NCBI GenBank assembly: GCA_947044405.1
Contig: CAMRHE010000360.1
Coordinates: forward strand, 1,931,228-1,995,227
Direction of reading: 5' to 3'
Source of the DNA: Leptodactylus fallax
Taxonomy: Eukaryota; Chordata; Amphibia; Anura; Leptodactylidae
DNA length: 64,000 bases
The notes under the pieces are model-generated. The model searched no databases. It was not told where the DNA came from and saw only the letters and a list, made by a program, of their open reading frames with translations. Positions 11,041 through 24,600 of this stretch are shown piece by piece; position 1 is the stretch's first letter; every line of letters starts with the position of its first letter. The translations under genes and the position numbers were made by a program.

Positions 11041-12480
11041 TAGCAAGAATCTTAGGAAATATAATGGTGATCATCCTGATAAATATAATGCAAAACTGCA
11101 GTAAATACTGACACCATAGCAATGCAAATATATATGAAACTCTGGTTCAAGTTTTGGATACCATAGGGAATCTGTATTACTACACATACACCGACCCAAA
11201 CACATACACACACACATCACATGTACACACGCACAGAAGACACAGCACATACCTGGAGCCCAGTCAGGGATTCATTACACTGGGCTGCAGCAACCTAATG
11301 TAATGTTGCTTCATCCTGTTCTAAAATCTTCTAACTGTGACCTTTTTAAGGTCACCCCATTAACTATGTATCAACCCAATTGTGTTTCCCATGCTGTTCC
11401 TCCTCACTTGTACATTTAGGTCCTGCTGCTTCTACTTCCAGTACAGACTCCTTTCTCCTGCTGTAACAAACACCATTGGTCCGGTGTTTGCAGTTCCGTA
11501 GTCCCTAAGCCTGTGGACATGCGGCATCCTGGGTCACCTAGTGTTTTATGGGAGGTCCATAGATGGTCCCATCAGGTGCCACATTGTGGGATCCTGTGGA
11601 ACATACTGAGGAGCAGATGGAAGCTGACTGTGGAATCCTCGCCACTTTATAGTACTGAGCGGGGTAGTCTTAGCTGCAGAGGAGGTGTAGGCTGAGTGAG
11701 TTGGGGTCAGTTTTGGGACGTTTGCTGGGGCTGTGAGCGATGTCAGCCTGAGAATGCGCCAAAGTGGGTGGGATAGTGCTAGACTCACACAGGGGAGGGG
11801 GTGGCATCAAATTTATGCAACAGTACAGTCTGCTGGGAAGCTTTTCTAAAAATTCAGAATGGGGTGAAATTAAGGAAAAACTGCATTTGCACCATTTTCA
11901 CGTGGGTCGTCTTTTCTGGCTTCCGTGGGTCGGTACGATTATCTCAAAACCAAATTTACATAGTTTTTGTTCCAATTTAGCACCTTAACAAAAATCCAAA
12001 GCTTTTAAAAATAGAAACTTTTATTTGAGCTGCCATATTCTGACCCCAGTAACTTTTTTAAATTTCTCAACCCTTCAACCCCTTTCTTACAACCTCAAGG
12101 AAATTTCCTGCAATATCCAGTGTGAATCGTGTCATACAGGTATGCCTGTACATGGAGGGAAGGACATCGGAGGAAAGCGCAACCCAATTGTCTGCCAGGG
12201 ACATAGAGGGTTAACATGCTGCTGCTCTGTGCTGTTGTTTGCCTTGCACTTTGTATAAAATATTCTATACCTTCATCCTGTGGATCAATATTATGGATGC
12301 ACCTGCTCGGAAATCCGGGAAAGTTACTGCCTGTCACCCACGTGCACAACATCTAGTTATTCAACTAGGAATGCTTGTATACAGCATGTATAGGATATAG
12401 CCTGCGGCTCTCCACCAACAGAGAGAGCTGTGGGACTGCGGAACGGAGGATGAGGGTGGTAGGTGGCCCCAGATCTACGC
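11041..12480. other. Non-coding, no recognised feature
   Basis: No open frame resembles a protein and no repeat boundary was resolved. A short CA-rich stretch lies near 11195-11225. If the exon at 12520-12577 is real, this is the upstream flank of a gene. Confidence 0.5.
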
Positions 12481-12492
12481 CCACATCTACTC

Positions 12493-12498
12493 TATAAA
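12493..12498 (+). promoter_or_regulatory. Candidate TATA box for the receptor gene
   Basis: TATAAA in 'ctctataaacaaacacac', followed about 80 bp later by a strong splice donor. The spacing fits a TATA promoter with a short first exon. The assignment to NPY4R, whose coding exon has an acceptor at 26300, is an inference from orientation and from the lack of any other gene between them. Confidence 0.35.
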
Positions 12499-12519
12499 CA
12501 AACACACAAGCCGGGAGTC

Positions 12520-12577
12520 AGCACTCTCGCCCAGCACTCTCCACATTTACACTGAGTGTCGGAGTCTCTGCTGTAAG
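12520..12577 (+). other. Candidate non-coding first exon with splice donor
   Basis: The exon would begin about 25-30 bp after the TATA box and end at 'ctgtaag', with donor GTAAGG at 12578. It contains no ATG. NPY receptor genes of the Y1/Y4 type usually carry an untranslated 5' exon. The resulting intron of about 13.7 kb would contain all the microsatellite and minisatellite DNA up to 26301. The transcript start is a guess, and no cDNA evidence is available here. Confidence 0.3.
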
Positions 12578-12769
12578 GTAAGGACTAGCTCTGTGGGACT
12601 TGTACCTGTCAGGTGTACGGAGGGGGCGCAGGCGCACCGCCAGAAAGTCTCCGAAACACCTGGAGATGCCACAAGTACAGAATGATGTAGATAGGACTAT
12701 GGGGCATGTGTAACTAACTCCTCACTTCTCACCAGCAGGTCATTGATGGATCACAACATAATCTGTTAA

Positions 12770-12770
<1 letters not shown>

Positions 12771-12810
<40 letters not shown>

Positions 12811-12812
12811 CA

Positions 12813-12843
<31 letters not shown>

Positions 12844-12887
12844 TTATCTATCTATCTCTCATCTATCTATCTATCTATCTATCTCTC

Positions 12888-12919
<32 letters not shown>

Positions 12920-13248
12920 CTCATCTATCTATCTATCTATGTATCATCTATCTATCTATCTCTCTATCTCTCATCTATCTATCTATCTATCTATTATCTA
13001 TTATCTCTATCTATCTATCTATCTCATATCTATCTATCTATTATCTATTATCTCTATCTATCTATCTCATATCTATCTATCTATGTATCATCTATCTCAT
13101 ATCTATTTATCTATCTCATCTATCTATCTAGCTATGTATCATCTATCTATCTCTCATCTATCTATTATCTATCTATCTCTATCTATCTATGTATCATCTA
13201 TCTATCTATCTATGTATCATCTATCTATCTATCTATCTATCTATCTAT

Positions 13249-13289
<41 letters not shown>

Positions 13290-13402
13290 GTATCATCTAT
13301 CTATTCTATCTAGCTATCATCTATCTCTCTATCTATCTATCTATCTATCTATGGATCTATCTATCTATCTATCATCTATCTATCTATCTATCTATCTATC
13401 TA
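12771..13402 (+). repeat. (ATCT)n microsatellite, long, interrupted
   Basis: About 630 bp of ATCT with recurrent interruptions such as 'ctcatatct', 'ctctcatct' and 'gtatcatct'. Apparent peptides rich in Y, L, S and I are products of the 12-bp coding periodicity of ATCT. Confidence 0.98.
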
Positions 13403-13773
13403 GTAATAAGATCATCTTAACTAACATATTGGGGTACATCCATATAGCAAAATCTGCCAGTGACAAGCGCTATTATTTGTGTGTGCCTGATTTCTGCCAC
13501 TTTCTAAGCTGGTAGGTGTGGTGCAGGTGGGGTTTGGGCAAGGACGCTTGTGTCGGGTGCATCCTTGGTGTCCTGACATATTCAGGATTACCTACACCAG
13601 TTTTCTGTCTTAAGTAACTCCTGAAAGCTATCCCAGCTGTTTAGTGGAGGAGGTCTGAGTTTCTGGTGCACGATCCTTCCGATATGCACCAGAAGATACC
13701 AGTTTTAAAGAATCTGCCCCATTATTTAGTGATTTACAATGGGGAAGTATCAGACAAGTAAAAAGTACTCATC

Positions 13774-13832
13774 ACTATCTATCTATTTATGTATCTATCA
13801 TCTATCTTTCTATCCATCTTTCTATCTATTTT

Positions 13833-13863
<31 letters not shown>

Positions 13864-13888
13864 CATATCTATCTCTCTATCTATTCCA

Positions 13889-13933
<45 letters not shown>

Positions 13934-13946
13934 ATCTTTGTATCTA
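13774..13946 (+). repeat. (ATCT)n microsatellite, second block
   Basis: Interrupted ATCT repeat separated from the first block by about 370 bp of non-repetitive sequence with no recognised feature. Confidence 0.97.
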
Positions 13947-14512
13947 AAAATGCAATCAAAAATACATAGTATTTAGAGCAGCACTATGTAAAAGTTCAAA
14001 TGTGGGTGCAAATCCATAGTGTCCGGCAGTTGATCCCTCCAGTAATAATCAATAAAAAGGCTTTGGAGCGCTGCCTTGTTTTGATTGTTATCTAAAAATG
14101 GAGCTATTAAGTAGAAAAAATGGGACCTTATTCCATGTTCAATGCTTCCTCCCGGTGACTAGAATCCTTCATGTGCTTAAAATGAGTCGAGTCCCCTGAA
14201 CCAGAGATTCTCACCTCTAATAAAGTCTTCTTGTTTTCTTGAATGTTATTGGAGAGCTGCCTAGATTATAGTTTTATATAAGGAAGATCTGTCTGTCTCT
14301 CTATTTATCTATTTATCTACATATATATATATATCTAAAATAATTCCTGAGCACCACAGAAATACGCAAAAGTGGGTGCCCATTATATAGGACCTCGACT
14401 ATAAATCCTCATCAGAAAGAAAAAAATAGCAGCAGTCCAGGATATCAAGAAATAAAGTAAACTCCTTATTCTGTATGACAAGAAATAAAAAGTCTACTAT
14501 GTAACTATGTAG

Positions 14513-14548
<36 letters not shown>

Positions 14549-14581
14549 CTCTCTCTCATATCTATCTATCTATCTATCTCA

Positions 14582-14635
<54 letters not shown>

Positions 14636-14668
14636 ATCTATGGCTTCTCTATTTATCTAGTCTATTTC

Positions 14669-14703
<35 letters not shown>

Positions 14704-14741
14704 ATCTGTGTCTTATCTATCTAAGTCTTATCTATCCATCT
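14513..14741 (+). repeat. (ATCT)n microsatellite, third block
   Basis: ATCT repeats with 'ctctctctcat' interruptions, and degraded units up to 'tatccatctgcc'. The ~560 bp before it hold only a short (AT)n and no gene. Confidence 0.97.
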
Positions 14742-15130
14742 GCCTTAGTTTTCCCATATAAATGCTATTTATGACATTACTGTAATTCTGGATACTTTGC
14801 CGCCATTGTCTATCTGGTAGCCACTAGTGGTAACAGGCATCTACAGTAAAATGTGGTGTGACAGATAACATAGGGTGAGAAGAACCAAGTCTGACATGTC
14901 TGTATAGATCTTCTATTCCACAAGGTCATTGACATAAAGGACTTTTCCACATATATGACTGACCTGAATGACTGGGCAATAGGACAACCTGCTCTGGGAG
15001 GTAATGTTGGGGCTTCTTCACATCATGTCTGGATGCACAGTCACAGCTCCATGACAAATCCTTAAAATCTTCTCCATTCCTAATCATATGATATAAAAAT
15101 AGAGAACAACATAGACATGTATCTGCAAGG
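14742..15130. other. Non-coding spacer
   Basis: Unique-looking sequence between the last ATCT block and the 48-bp array. No gene or repeat seen. Confidence 0.5.
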
Positions 15131-16179
15131 GTATTAAAAACATGAAGCGTCATAGGGCACCATTACACCAAGGATGCTACAAGGGGTTACACGGAAATCA
15201 TAGGGCTCCATCACATATAGGATGATACCAGGGAGCACACGGAAATCATAGGGCTCCATCACACCTAGGATGATACCAAGGAGGGCACAGGGATCATAGG
15301 GCTCCATCACACCTAGGATGATACCAAGGAGGGCACAGGGATCATAGGGCTCCATCACACCTAGGATGATACCATGGAGTACACAGAAATCATAGGACTC
15401 CATAACACATAGAATGATACCAGGGAGTACACAGAAATCATAGGGCTCCATCACACCTAGGATGATACCAAGGGAGTACACAGAAATCATAGGGCTCCAT
15501 CACACCTAGGATGATACCAGGGAGTACACAGAAATCATAGGGCTCCATAACACATAGAATGATACTAGGGAGTACACAGAAATCATAGGGCTCCATCACA
15601 CCTAGGATGATACCAAGGAGTACACAGAAATCATAGGGCTCCATCACACCTAGGATGGTACCAGGGAGTACACAGAAATCATAGGACTCCATAACACCTA
15701 GAATGATACCAGGAAGTACACAGAAATCATAGGGCTCCATCACACCTAGGATGATACCAAGGGAGTACACAGAAATCATAGGGCTCCATCACACCTAGGA
15801 TGATATCAGGGAGTACACAGAAATAATAGGACTCCATCACACCTAGGATGATACCAAGGGAGTACACAGAAATCATAGGACTCCATCACACCTAGGATGA
15901 TACCAAGGGAGTACACAGAAATCATAGGGCTCCATCACACCTAGGATGATACCAAGGGAGTACACAGAAATCATAGGGCTCCATCACACCTAGGATGATA
16001 TCAGGGAGTACACAGAAATCATAGGGCTCCATCACACCTAGAATGATACAAGGGATTACACGGAAATCATAGGGCTCCATCACTCCTAGGAGGACACCAG
16101 GGAGTACACAGAAATCATAGGGCTCCATCACACCTAGGATAATACTAGGGGGTACACAGAAATCATAGGGCTCCAAACG

Positions 16180-19145
16180 GAGATACGAGAACAGAAATCA
16201 TAGGGCTACACACGAGATACCAAAGAAGGGAAAGGCTCCATCATACAGACGAGTAAAAGAAATAAGGGCTCCAACAAGGATAAAGACAAGAAACCATAGG
16301 CTCCATACACGGAAATACAGGGAAAGAAATAGGTCCATCACACCTAGGATGATATAGGGAGTACAAGAAAAAGGGCTCCATCACACCAGGATAATACCAA
16401 GGAGTACACAGAAATCAAGGACTCAACACAGGATGATATCAGGGAGTAACAGAAATCATAGGACACACACCAGGATGATACAAGAGTACACAGAAATCAT
16501 AGGACCATCACACCTAGGATGATATCAGGAGTAACAGAAATCATAGGGCTCCATCACACAGAATGATACAAGGGAAAGAAATCATAGGGCTCCATCACTC
16601 CTAGGAGAACACCAGGAGTGCACAGAAATCATAGGACTCCATCACACCAGGATTATACCAGGGGTACACAGAAATCAAGGGCTCCAAACACCAGGATGAT
16701 ACAAGGAGAAAAGAAAAAGCACCCATCACACAGGATGATATCAGGAGTAAAGAAATCATAGTACCCATCACACCAGGATGATACAAGGAGTACAAGAAAT
16801 CAAGGGCTCCATCACACCAGGATGATATCAGGGAGTAACAGAAATCATAGGGCTCCATCACACCTAGAATGATACAAGGATTACATGGAAATCAAGGGCT
16901 CCATCACTCCAGGATAATACAGGGGTACACAGAAATCATAGGGCTCCATCACACCTAGGATGATATAGGGAGTACACAGAAATCATAGGGCTCCATCACA
17001 CCTAGAATGATACAAGGGATTACACAGAAATATAGGACTCCATCACACCAGGATTATACCAGGAGGTACACAGAAATCATAGGGCTCCATACACCAGGAT
17101 GATACCAAGGAGTAAAGAAACAAGCACTCCATCACACCTAGGATGATATCAGGGAGTACACAGAAATCATAGGACTCCATCACACCAGGATGATACCAAG
17201 GAGTAACAGAAACATAGGGCTCCATCACACCAGGATGATATCAGGGAGTACACAGAAATCATAGGGCTCCATCACACCAGAATGATACAAGGGATTACAT
17301 GGAAACATAGGGCTCCATCACTCCTAGGATAATACCAGGGGTACACAGAAATCATAGGGCTCCATCACACCTAGGATGATATCAGGGAGTACACAGAAAC
17401 ATAGGGCTCCATCACACCAGAATGATACAAGGGATTACAGAAAATCATAGGGCTCCATCACTCCAGGAGGACACCAGGGAGTACACAGAAATCATAGGGC
17501 TCCATCACACCTAGGATAATACTAGGGGTACACAGAAATCATAGGGCTCCATAACACCTAGGATGATACCAGGTAGTACACAGAAATCATAGGGCTCCAT
17601 CACACCTATGATGATACCAAGGAGGGCACAGGGATCATAGGGCTCCATCATACCTAATATGTTACCTGGGAGTAAACAGAAATCATAGGGTCCATCACAC
17701 CAGGATGATACCAGGGAGTACACAGAAACCATAGGGCTCCATACACCTAGGATAATACCAGGGGTACACAGAAACATAGGGCTCCATCACACCTAGGATG
17801 ATATCAGGGAGTACACAGAAATCATAGGGCTCCATCACACCTAGGATAATACCAAGGGAGTACACAGAAATCATAGGACTCCATCACACCTAGGATGATA
17901 TCAGGGAGTACACAGAAATCATAGGACTCCATCACACCTAGGATGATACCAAGGAGTAACAGAAACATAGGACCCATCACACCAGGATGATATCAGGAGT
18001 ACACAGAAATCATAGGGCTCCATCACACCTAGAATGATACAAGGGATTACACGGAAATCATAGGGCTCCATCACTCCAGGAGAACACCAGGAGTGCACAG
18101 AAATCAAGGACTCCATCACACCCAGGATTATACCAGGGGTACACAGAAATCATAGGGCTCCAACACACCTAGGATGATACAAGGAGAACACAGAAATATA
18201 GCACTCCATCACACCAGGATGATATCAGGAGTACAAGAAATAAGTACTCCATCACACCTAGGATGATACCAAGGAGTAACAGAAATCAAGGGCTCCATCA
18301 CACCTAGGATGATATCAGGAGTAACAGAAATCATAGGGCTCCATACACCAGAATGATAAAGGGATTACATGGAAATCATAGGGCTCCATCACTCCTAGGA
18401 TAATACCAGGTACACAGAAATCAAGGGCTCCATCACACCTAGGATGATATCAGGAGTAACAGAAATCAAGGGCTCCATCACACCAGAATGATACAAGGGA
18501 TTACACAGAAACAAGGACCACACACCAGGATTATAAGGGGTACACAGAAATCATAGGGCTCCACACACTAGGATGATACAAGGAGTACACAGAAATAACC
18601 ATCACACCTAGGAGATACAGGGAGTACACAGAAATCATAGGACTCCATCACACCTAGGATGATACCAAGGAGTACACAGAAATCATAGGGCTCCACACAC
18701 CTAGGATGATAAGGGGAAAGAAAAAGCCCACACACCAGAATGATACAAGGGATACACAGAAATAAGGATCAAAAGGAAAAAAAGAAATAGGGAAACAGGA
18801 GAACAAGAGAAAGAAAAAGAGCCCACACACCAGGATGATACAGGAGACACAGAAAAAGGCCCAAACCAGAAAAAAGGGAAAGGAAAAGGGCCCAACACCA
18901 GGATGATCCAGGAGAAAGAAAAAGGGCCCAACACCAGGATAATACCAGGGTACAGAAACAAGGGCTCCAACACGGATGAAAGGAGTAAAGAAATAAGGCA
19001 AAAGGATGATAAAGACAGAAAAGCAAAAAGAAGAAAAGGGAAAGGAAACAGGCCCAACCAGGAGGAAAGGGAGAAAGAAAAGGAAAAAGAACAGGGGTAC
19101 AAGAAAAAGGAAAAGGAGATAAAGGGAAAAGAATAGGACCCAACA
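16180..19145. other. Low-quality part of the 48-bp array, probable assembly error
   Basis: Within an otherwise clean array, units here lack one or more bases at many places: 'cctagg' becomes 'cagg', 'catagg' becomes 'caagg', and 'tacacag' becomes 'taacag'. From about 18700 to 19140 pyrimidines are largely missing and the text becomes purine-rich ('gaaagaaaaagggcccaac'). Clean units resume abruptly at about 19150. This favours unpolished long-read consensus over biological decay. The Phe/Leu-rich open frames on the minus strand (18654-19178) are artefacts of it. Confidence 0.75.
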
Positions 19146-20579
19146 CCTAGATGATACCAAGGGGTACACAGAAATCATAGGGCTCCATCACACCTAGGAT
19201 GATACCAAGGAGTACACAGAAATCATAGGGCTCCATCACACCTAGGATGATATCAGGAGTACACAGAAATCATAGGGCTCCATCACACCTAGAATGATAC
19301 AAGGGATTACACGGAAATCATAGGGCTCCATCACTCCTAGGAGGACACCAGGGAGTACACAGAAATCATAGGGCTCCATCACACCTAGGATAATACTAGG
19401 GGGTACACAGAAATCATAGGGCTCCATAACACCTAGGATGATACCAGGGAGTACACAGAAATCATAGGGCTCCATCACACCTATGATGATACCAAGGAGG
19501 GACAGGGATCATAGGGCTCCATCATACCTAATATGTTACCTGGGAGTAAACAGAAATCATAGGGCTCCATCACACCTAGGATGATACCAGGGAGTACACA
19601 GAAACCATAGGGCTCCATCACACCTAGGATAATACCAGGGGGTACACAGAAATCATAGGGCTCCATCACACCTAGGATGATATCAGGGAGTACACAGAAA
19701 TCATAGGGCTCCATCACACCTAGGATAATACCAAGGAGTACACAGAAATCATAGGACTCCATCACACCTAGGATGATATCAGGGAGTACACAGAAATCAT
19801 AGGACTCCATCACACCTAGGATGATACCAAGGGAGTACACAGAAATCATAGGACTCCATCACACCTAGGATGATATCAGGGAGTACACAGAAATCATAGG
19901 GCTCCTCACACCTAGAATGATACAAGGGATTACACGGAAATCATAGGCTCCATCACTCCTAGGAGAACACCAGGAGTGCACAGAAATCATAGGACTCCAT
20001 CACACCCAGGATTATACCAGGGGGTACACAGAAATCATAGGGCTCCAACACACCTAGGATGATACCAAGGAGAACACAGAAATCATAGCACTCCATCACA
20101 CCTAGGATGATATCAGGGAGTACACAGAAATCATAGTACTCCATCACACCTAGGATGATACCAAGGAGTACACAGAAATCATAGGGCTCCATCACACCTA
20201 GGATGATATCAGGGAGTACACAGAAATCATAGGGCTCCATCACACCTAGAATGATACAAGGGATTACATGGAAATCATAGGGCTCCATCACTCCTAGGAT
20301 AATACCAGGGGGTACACAGAAATCATAGGGCTCCATCACACCTAGGATGATATCAGGGAGTACACAGAAATCATAGGGCTCCATCACACCTAGAATGATA
20401 CAAGGGATTACACAGAAATCATAGGACTCCATCACACCCAGGATTATACCAGGAGGTACACAGAAATCATAGGGCTCCATCACACCTAGGATGATACCAA
20501 GGGAGTACACAGAAATCATAGCACTCCATCACACCTAGGATGATATCAGGGAGTACACAGAAATCATAGGACTCCATCA

Positions 20580-21370
20580 CACCTAGGATGAAGGGGTACA
20601 CAGAAATCATGCTCCATCACACCTAGGATGATATCAGGGAGTACACAGAAATCATAGGCTCCATCACACCTAGAATGATACAAGGGATTACATGGAAATC
20701 ATAGGGCTCCATCACTCCTAGGATAATACCAGGGGGTACACAGAAATCAAGGGCTCCATCACACCTAGGATGATATCAGGAGTAACAAAATCATAGGGTC
20801 CATCACACCTAGAATGATACAAGGGATTACACGAAAATCATAGGGCTCCATCACTCCTAGGAGGACACCAGGGAGTACACAGAAATCATAGGGCTCCATC
20901 ACACCTAGGATAATACTAGGGGGTACACAGAAATATAGGGCTCCATAACACCTAGGATGATACCAGGTAGTACACAGAAATCATAGGGCTCCATCACACC
21001 TATGATGATACCAAGGAGGGCACAGGGATCTACTCCATCATACCTAATATGTTACCTGGGAGTAAACAAAATCATAGGCTCCATCACACCTAGGATGTAC
21101 CAGGGAGTAACAGAAACCATAGGGCTCCTCACACCTAGGATAATACCAGGGGAACAGAAATCATAGGGCTCCATCACACCTAGGATGATATCAGGGAGTA
21201 CACAGAAATCATAGGGCTCCATCACACCTAGGTAATACCAAGGGTAACAAAATCATAGGATCTCACACCTAGGTGTATCAGATACAAGAAATCATAGGAT
21301 CCAACACACCTAGGATGATACCAAGGGTACACAAAATCATAGGATCCATCACCCTAGGAGATATAGGTAA
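20580..21370. other. Second low-quality patch in the 48-bp array
   Basis: Scattered single-base losses ('agtaacaaaatcatagg', 'cctaggtgtatcag') like those at 16180-19145, flanked by clean units. Probably the same assembly problem. Confidence 0.6.
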
Positions 21371-24049
21371 CAAAATCTAGGCTCCATCACACCTAGAATG
21401 ATACAAGGGATTACACGGAAATCATAGGGCTCCATCACTCCTAGGAGAACACCAGGGAGTGCACAGAAATCATAGGACTCCATCACACCCAGGATTATAC
21501 CAGGGGGTACACAGAAATCATAGGGCTCCAACACACCTAGGATGATACCAAGGAGAACACAGAAATCATAGCACTCCATCACACCTAGGATGATATCAGG
21601 GAGTACACAGAAATCATAGTACTCCATCACACCTAGGATGATACCAAGGGAGTACACAGAAATCATAGCTCCATCACACCTAGGATGATATCAGGAGTAC
21701 ACAGAAATCATAGTCCATCCACCTAGAATGATACAAGGGATTACATGGAAATCATAGGGCTCCATCACTCCTAGGATAATACCAGGGGGTACACAGAAAT
21801 CATAGGGCTCCATCACACCTAGGATGATATCAGGGAGTACACAGAAATCATAGGGCTCCATCACACCTAGAATGATACAAGGGATTACACAGAAATCATA
21901 GGACTCCATCACACCCAGGATTATACCAGGGGGTACACAGAAATCATAGGGCTCCATCACACCTAGGATGATACCAAGGGAGTACACAGAAATCATAGCA
22001 CTCCATCACACCTAGGATGATATCAGGGAGTACACAGAAATCATAGGACTCCATCACACCTAGGATGATACCAAGGAGTACACAGAAATCATAGGGCTCC
22101 ATCACACCTAGGATGATATCAGGGAGTACACAGAAATCATAGGGCTCCATCACACCTAGAATGATACAAGGGATTACACAGAAATCATAGGACTCCATCA
22201 CACCCAGGATTATACCAGGGGGTACACAGAAATCATAGGGCTCCATCACACCTAGGATGATACCAAGGGAGTACACAGAAATCATAGAGCTCCATCACAC
22301 CTAGGATGATATCAGGGAGTACACAGAAATCATAGGGCTCCATCACACCTAGAATGATACAAGGGATTACATGGAAATCATAGGGCTCCATCACACCTAG
22401 GATGATACTAGGGAGTACACAGAAACCATAGGGCTCCATCACACCTAGGATAATACCAGGGGGTACACAGAAATCATAGGGCTCCATCACACCTAGGATG
22501 ATATCAGGGAGTACACAGAAATCATAGGGCTCCATCACACCTAGGATGATACCAAGGGAGTACACAGAAATCATAGGGCTCCATCACACATAGAATGATA
22601 CAAGGGATTACACGGAAATCATAGGGCTCCATCACTCCTAGGAGGACACCAGGGAGTACACAGAAATCATAGGACTCCATCACACCCAGGATTATACCAG
22701 GGGGTACACAGAAATCATAGGGCTCCATCACACCTAGGATGATACCAAGGGAGTACACAGAAATCATAGCACTCCATCACACCTAGGATGATATCAGGGA
22801 GTACACAGAAATCATAGGACTCCATCACACCTAGGATGATACCAAGGGAGTACACAGAAATCATAGGGCTCCATCACACCTAGGATGATATCAGGGAGTA
22901 CACAGAAATCATAGGGCTCCATCACACCTAGAATGATACAAGGGATTACATGGAAATCATAGGGCTCCATCACTCCTAGGATAATACCAGGGGGTACACA
23001 GAAATCATAGGGCTCCATCACACCTAGGATGATATCAGGGAGTACACAGAAATCATAGGGCTCCATCACACCTAGAATGATACAAGGGATTACATGGAAA
23101 TCATAGGGCTCCATCACTCCTAGGATAATACCAGGGGGTACACGGAAATCATAGGGCTCCATCACACCTAGGATGATATCAGGGAGTACACAGAAATCAT
23201 AGGGCTCCATCACACCTAGAATGATACAAGGGATTACACAGAAATCATAGGACTCCATCACACCCAGGATTATACCAGGGGGTACACAGAAATCATAGGA
23301 CTCCATCACAGCTAGGATGATATCAGGGAGTACACAGAAATCATAGGACTCCATCACACCTAGGATGATACCAAGGGAGTACACAGAAATCATAGGGCTC
23401 CATCACACCTAGGATAATACCAGGGGGTTCACAGAAATCATAGGGCTCCATCACACCTAGGAGGACACCAGGGAGTACACAGAAATCATAGGACTCCATC
23501 ACACCTAGGATGATACCAAGGAGGGCACAGGGATCATAGGGCTCCATCACACCTAAGATGTTACCTGGGAGTACACAGAAATCATAGGACTCCATCACAC
23601 CTAGGATGATATCAGGGAGTACACAGAAATCATAGGGCTCCATCACACCTAGAATGATACAAGGGATTACATGGAAATCATAGGGCTCCATCACTCCTAG
23701 GAGGACACCAGGGAGTACACAGAAATCATAGGACTCCATCACACCCAGGATTATACCAGGGGGCACACAGAATCATAGGGCTCCATCACGCCTAGGAGGA
23801 CACCAGGGAGTATACAGAAATCATAGCACTCCATCACACCCAGGATTATACCAGGAAGAACACAGAAATCATAGGACTCCATCACACCTAGGATGATACC
23901 AGGGAGTAACGGGAATGTCATAGTATATGGGAATGTTCAAATATGGCTGCTCACATTGTGCATAGACCTTTCTAATGACTGCCCTCAGCTACCTTCTCAA
24001 AGCTACATCAGGCTATATACAAGTCCTTAGACTGTGCACATTTAAGTCT

Positions 24050-24600
24050 ATGTACAGCACTATCTTGTGGGCTGTGTGCAGCACTATTGCATGGGTTATG
24101 TATGTCAGTATTATGTGTGCTCTGCATGACAGTATTATGTGGTTTGTGTGTGTTAGTATTATGTGGGCTCTTTACGACAGTTTTACATGACTTGTTTATG
24201 TCAGTATTATGAGCGCTCTTCACGACAGTATTACATGGTTTGTGTGTGTTAGTATCATGTGTGCTCTTTACAACAGTATTACATAGGTTGTGTATGTCAG
24301 TATTATGTGAGGTCTTTACGACAGTATTATATGGGTTGCGTATGTCAGTATTATGTGGGCTCTTTACGACAGTATTATATGGGTTGTGTATGTCAGTATT
24401 ATGTGAGGTCTTTACGACAGTATTATATGGGTTGTGTATGTCAGTATTATGTGGGCTCTTTACGACAGTATTACATAGGTTGTGTGTGTCAGTATTATGT
24501 GGGCTCTTTACGACAGCATTACATGGGTTGTGTATGTCAGTATCATGTAGGGTCTTTATGACAGTATTACATGAGTTGTGTATTGCAGAACTATAAGGCT
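24050..24600 (+). repeat. 24-bp minisatellite organised as 48-bp dimers
   Basis: Alternating half-units 'cagtattatgtgggctcttt'+'acga' and 'cagtattacatgggttgtgt'+'atgt', both 24 bp, form a 48-bp dimer repeated about eight times in the cleanest part (24195-24560). Earlier, more diverged half-units start near 24055. Open frames with 16-residue periodicity are due to the repeat. The sequence is unrelated to the neighbouring 48-bp array. Confidence 0.93.

Larger units (their letters stand above)
15131..23910. repeat. 48-bp minisatellite array, about 8.8 kb
   Basis: The basic unit reads 'catagggctccatcacacct' + 'aggatgataccagggagtac' + 'acagaaat' (48 bp), with 47-49-bp variants. Around 180 units are present. 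On the minus strand each unit encodes 16 residues of the type 'MEPYDFCVLPGIILGV', which produces long open frames (up to 193 codons). These follow from 48 being divisible by three, have no conserved gene structure and are not counted as genes. Variant units (for example 'tatgatgataccaaggaggg') recur in the same order, so a higher-order repeat exists. Parts at 16180-19145 and 20580-21370 are degraded. Confidence 0.97.

Noticed and set aside
12939..13515. Tyr/Leu/Ser/Ile-rich open frames as proteins
   Set aside because: Direct translation of ATCT microsatellite.
18654..19178. Phe/Leu-rich 174-codon minus-strand frame as a membrane protein
   Set aside because: It lies wholly in the purine-rich, error-like part of the 48-bp array.
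15131..23910. Long minus-strand open frames with repeated 16-residue units as a repeat protein gene
   Set aside because: They arise because 48 is divisible by three and end wherever a unit gains or loses a base; no start context, splice sites or conserved ends.
15131..24600. CRISPR-like array
   Set aside because: Units are contiguous without unique spacers, and the setting is a vertebrate nuclear genome.
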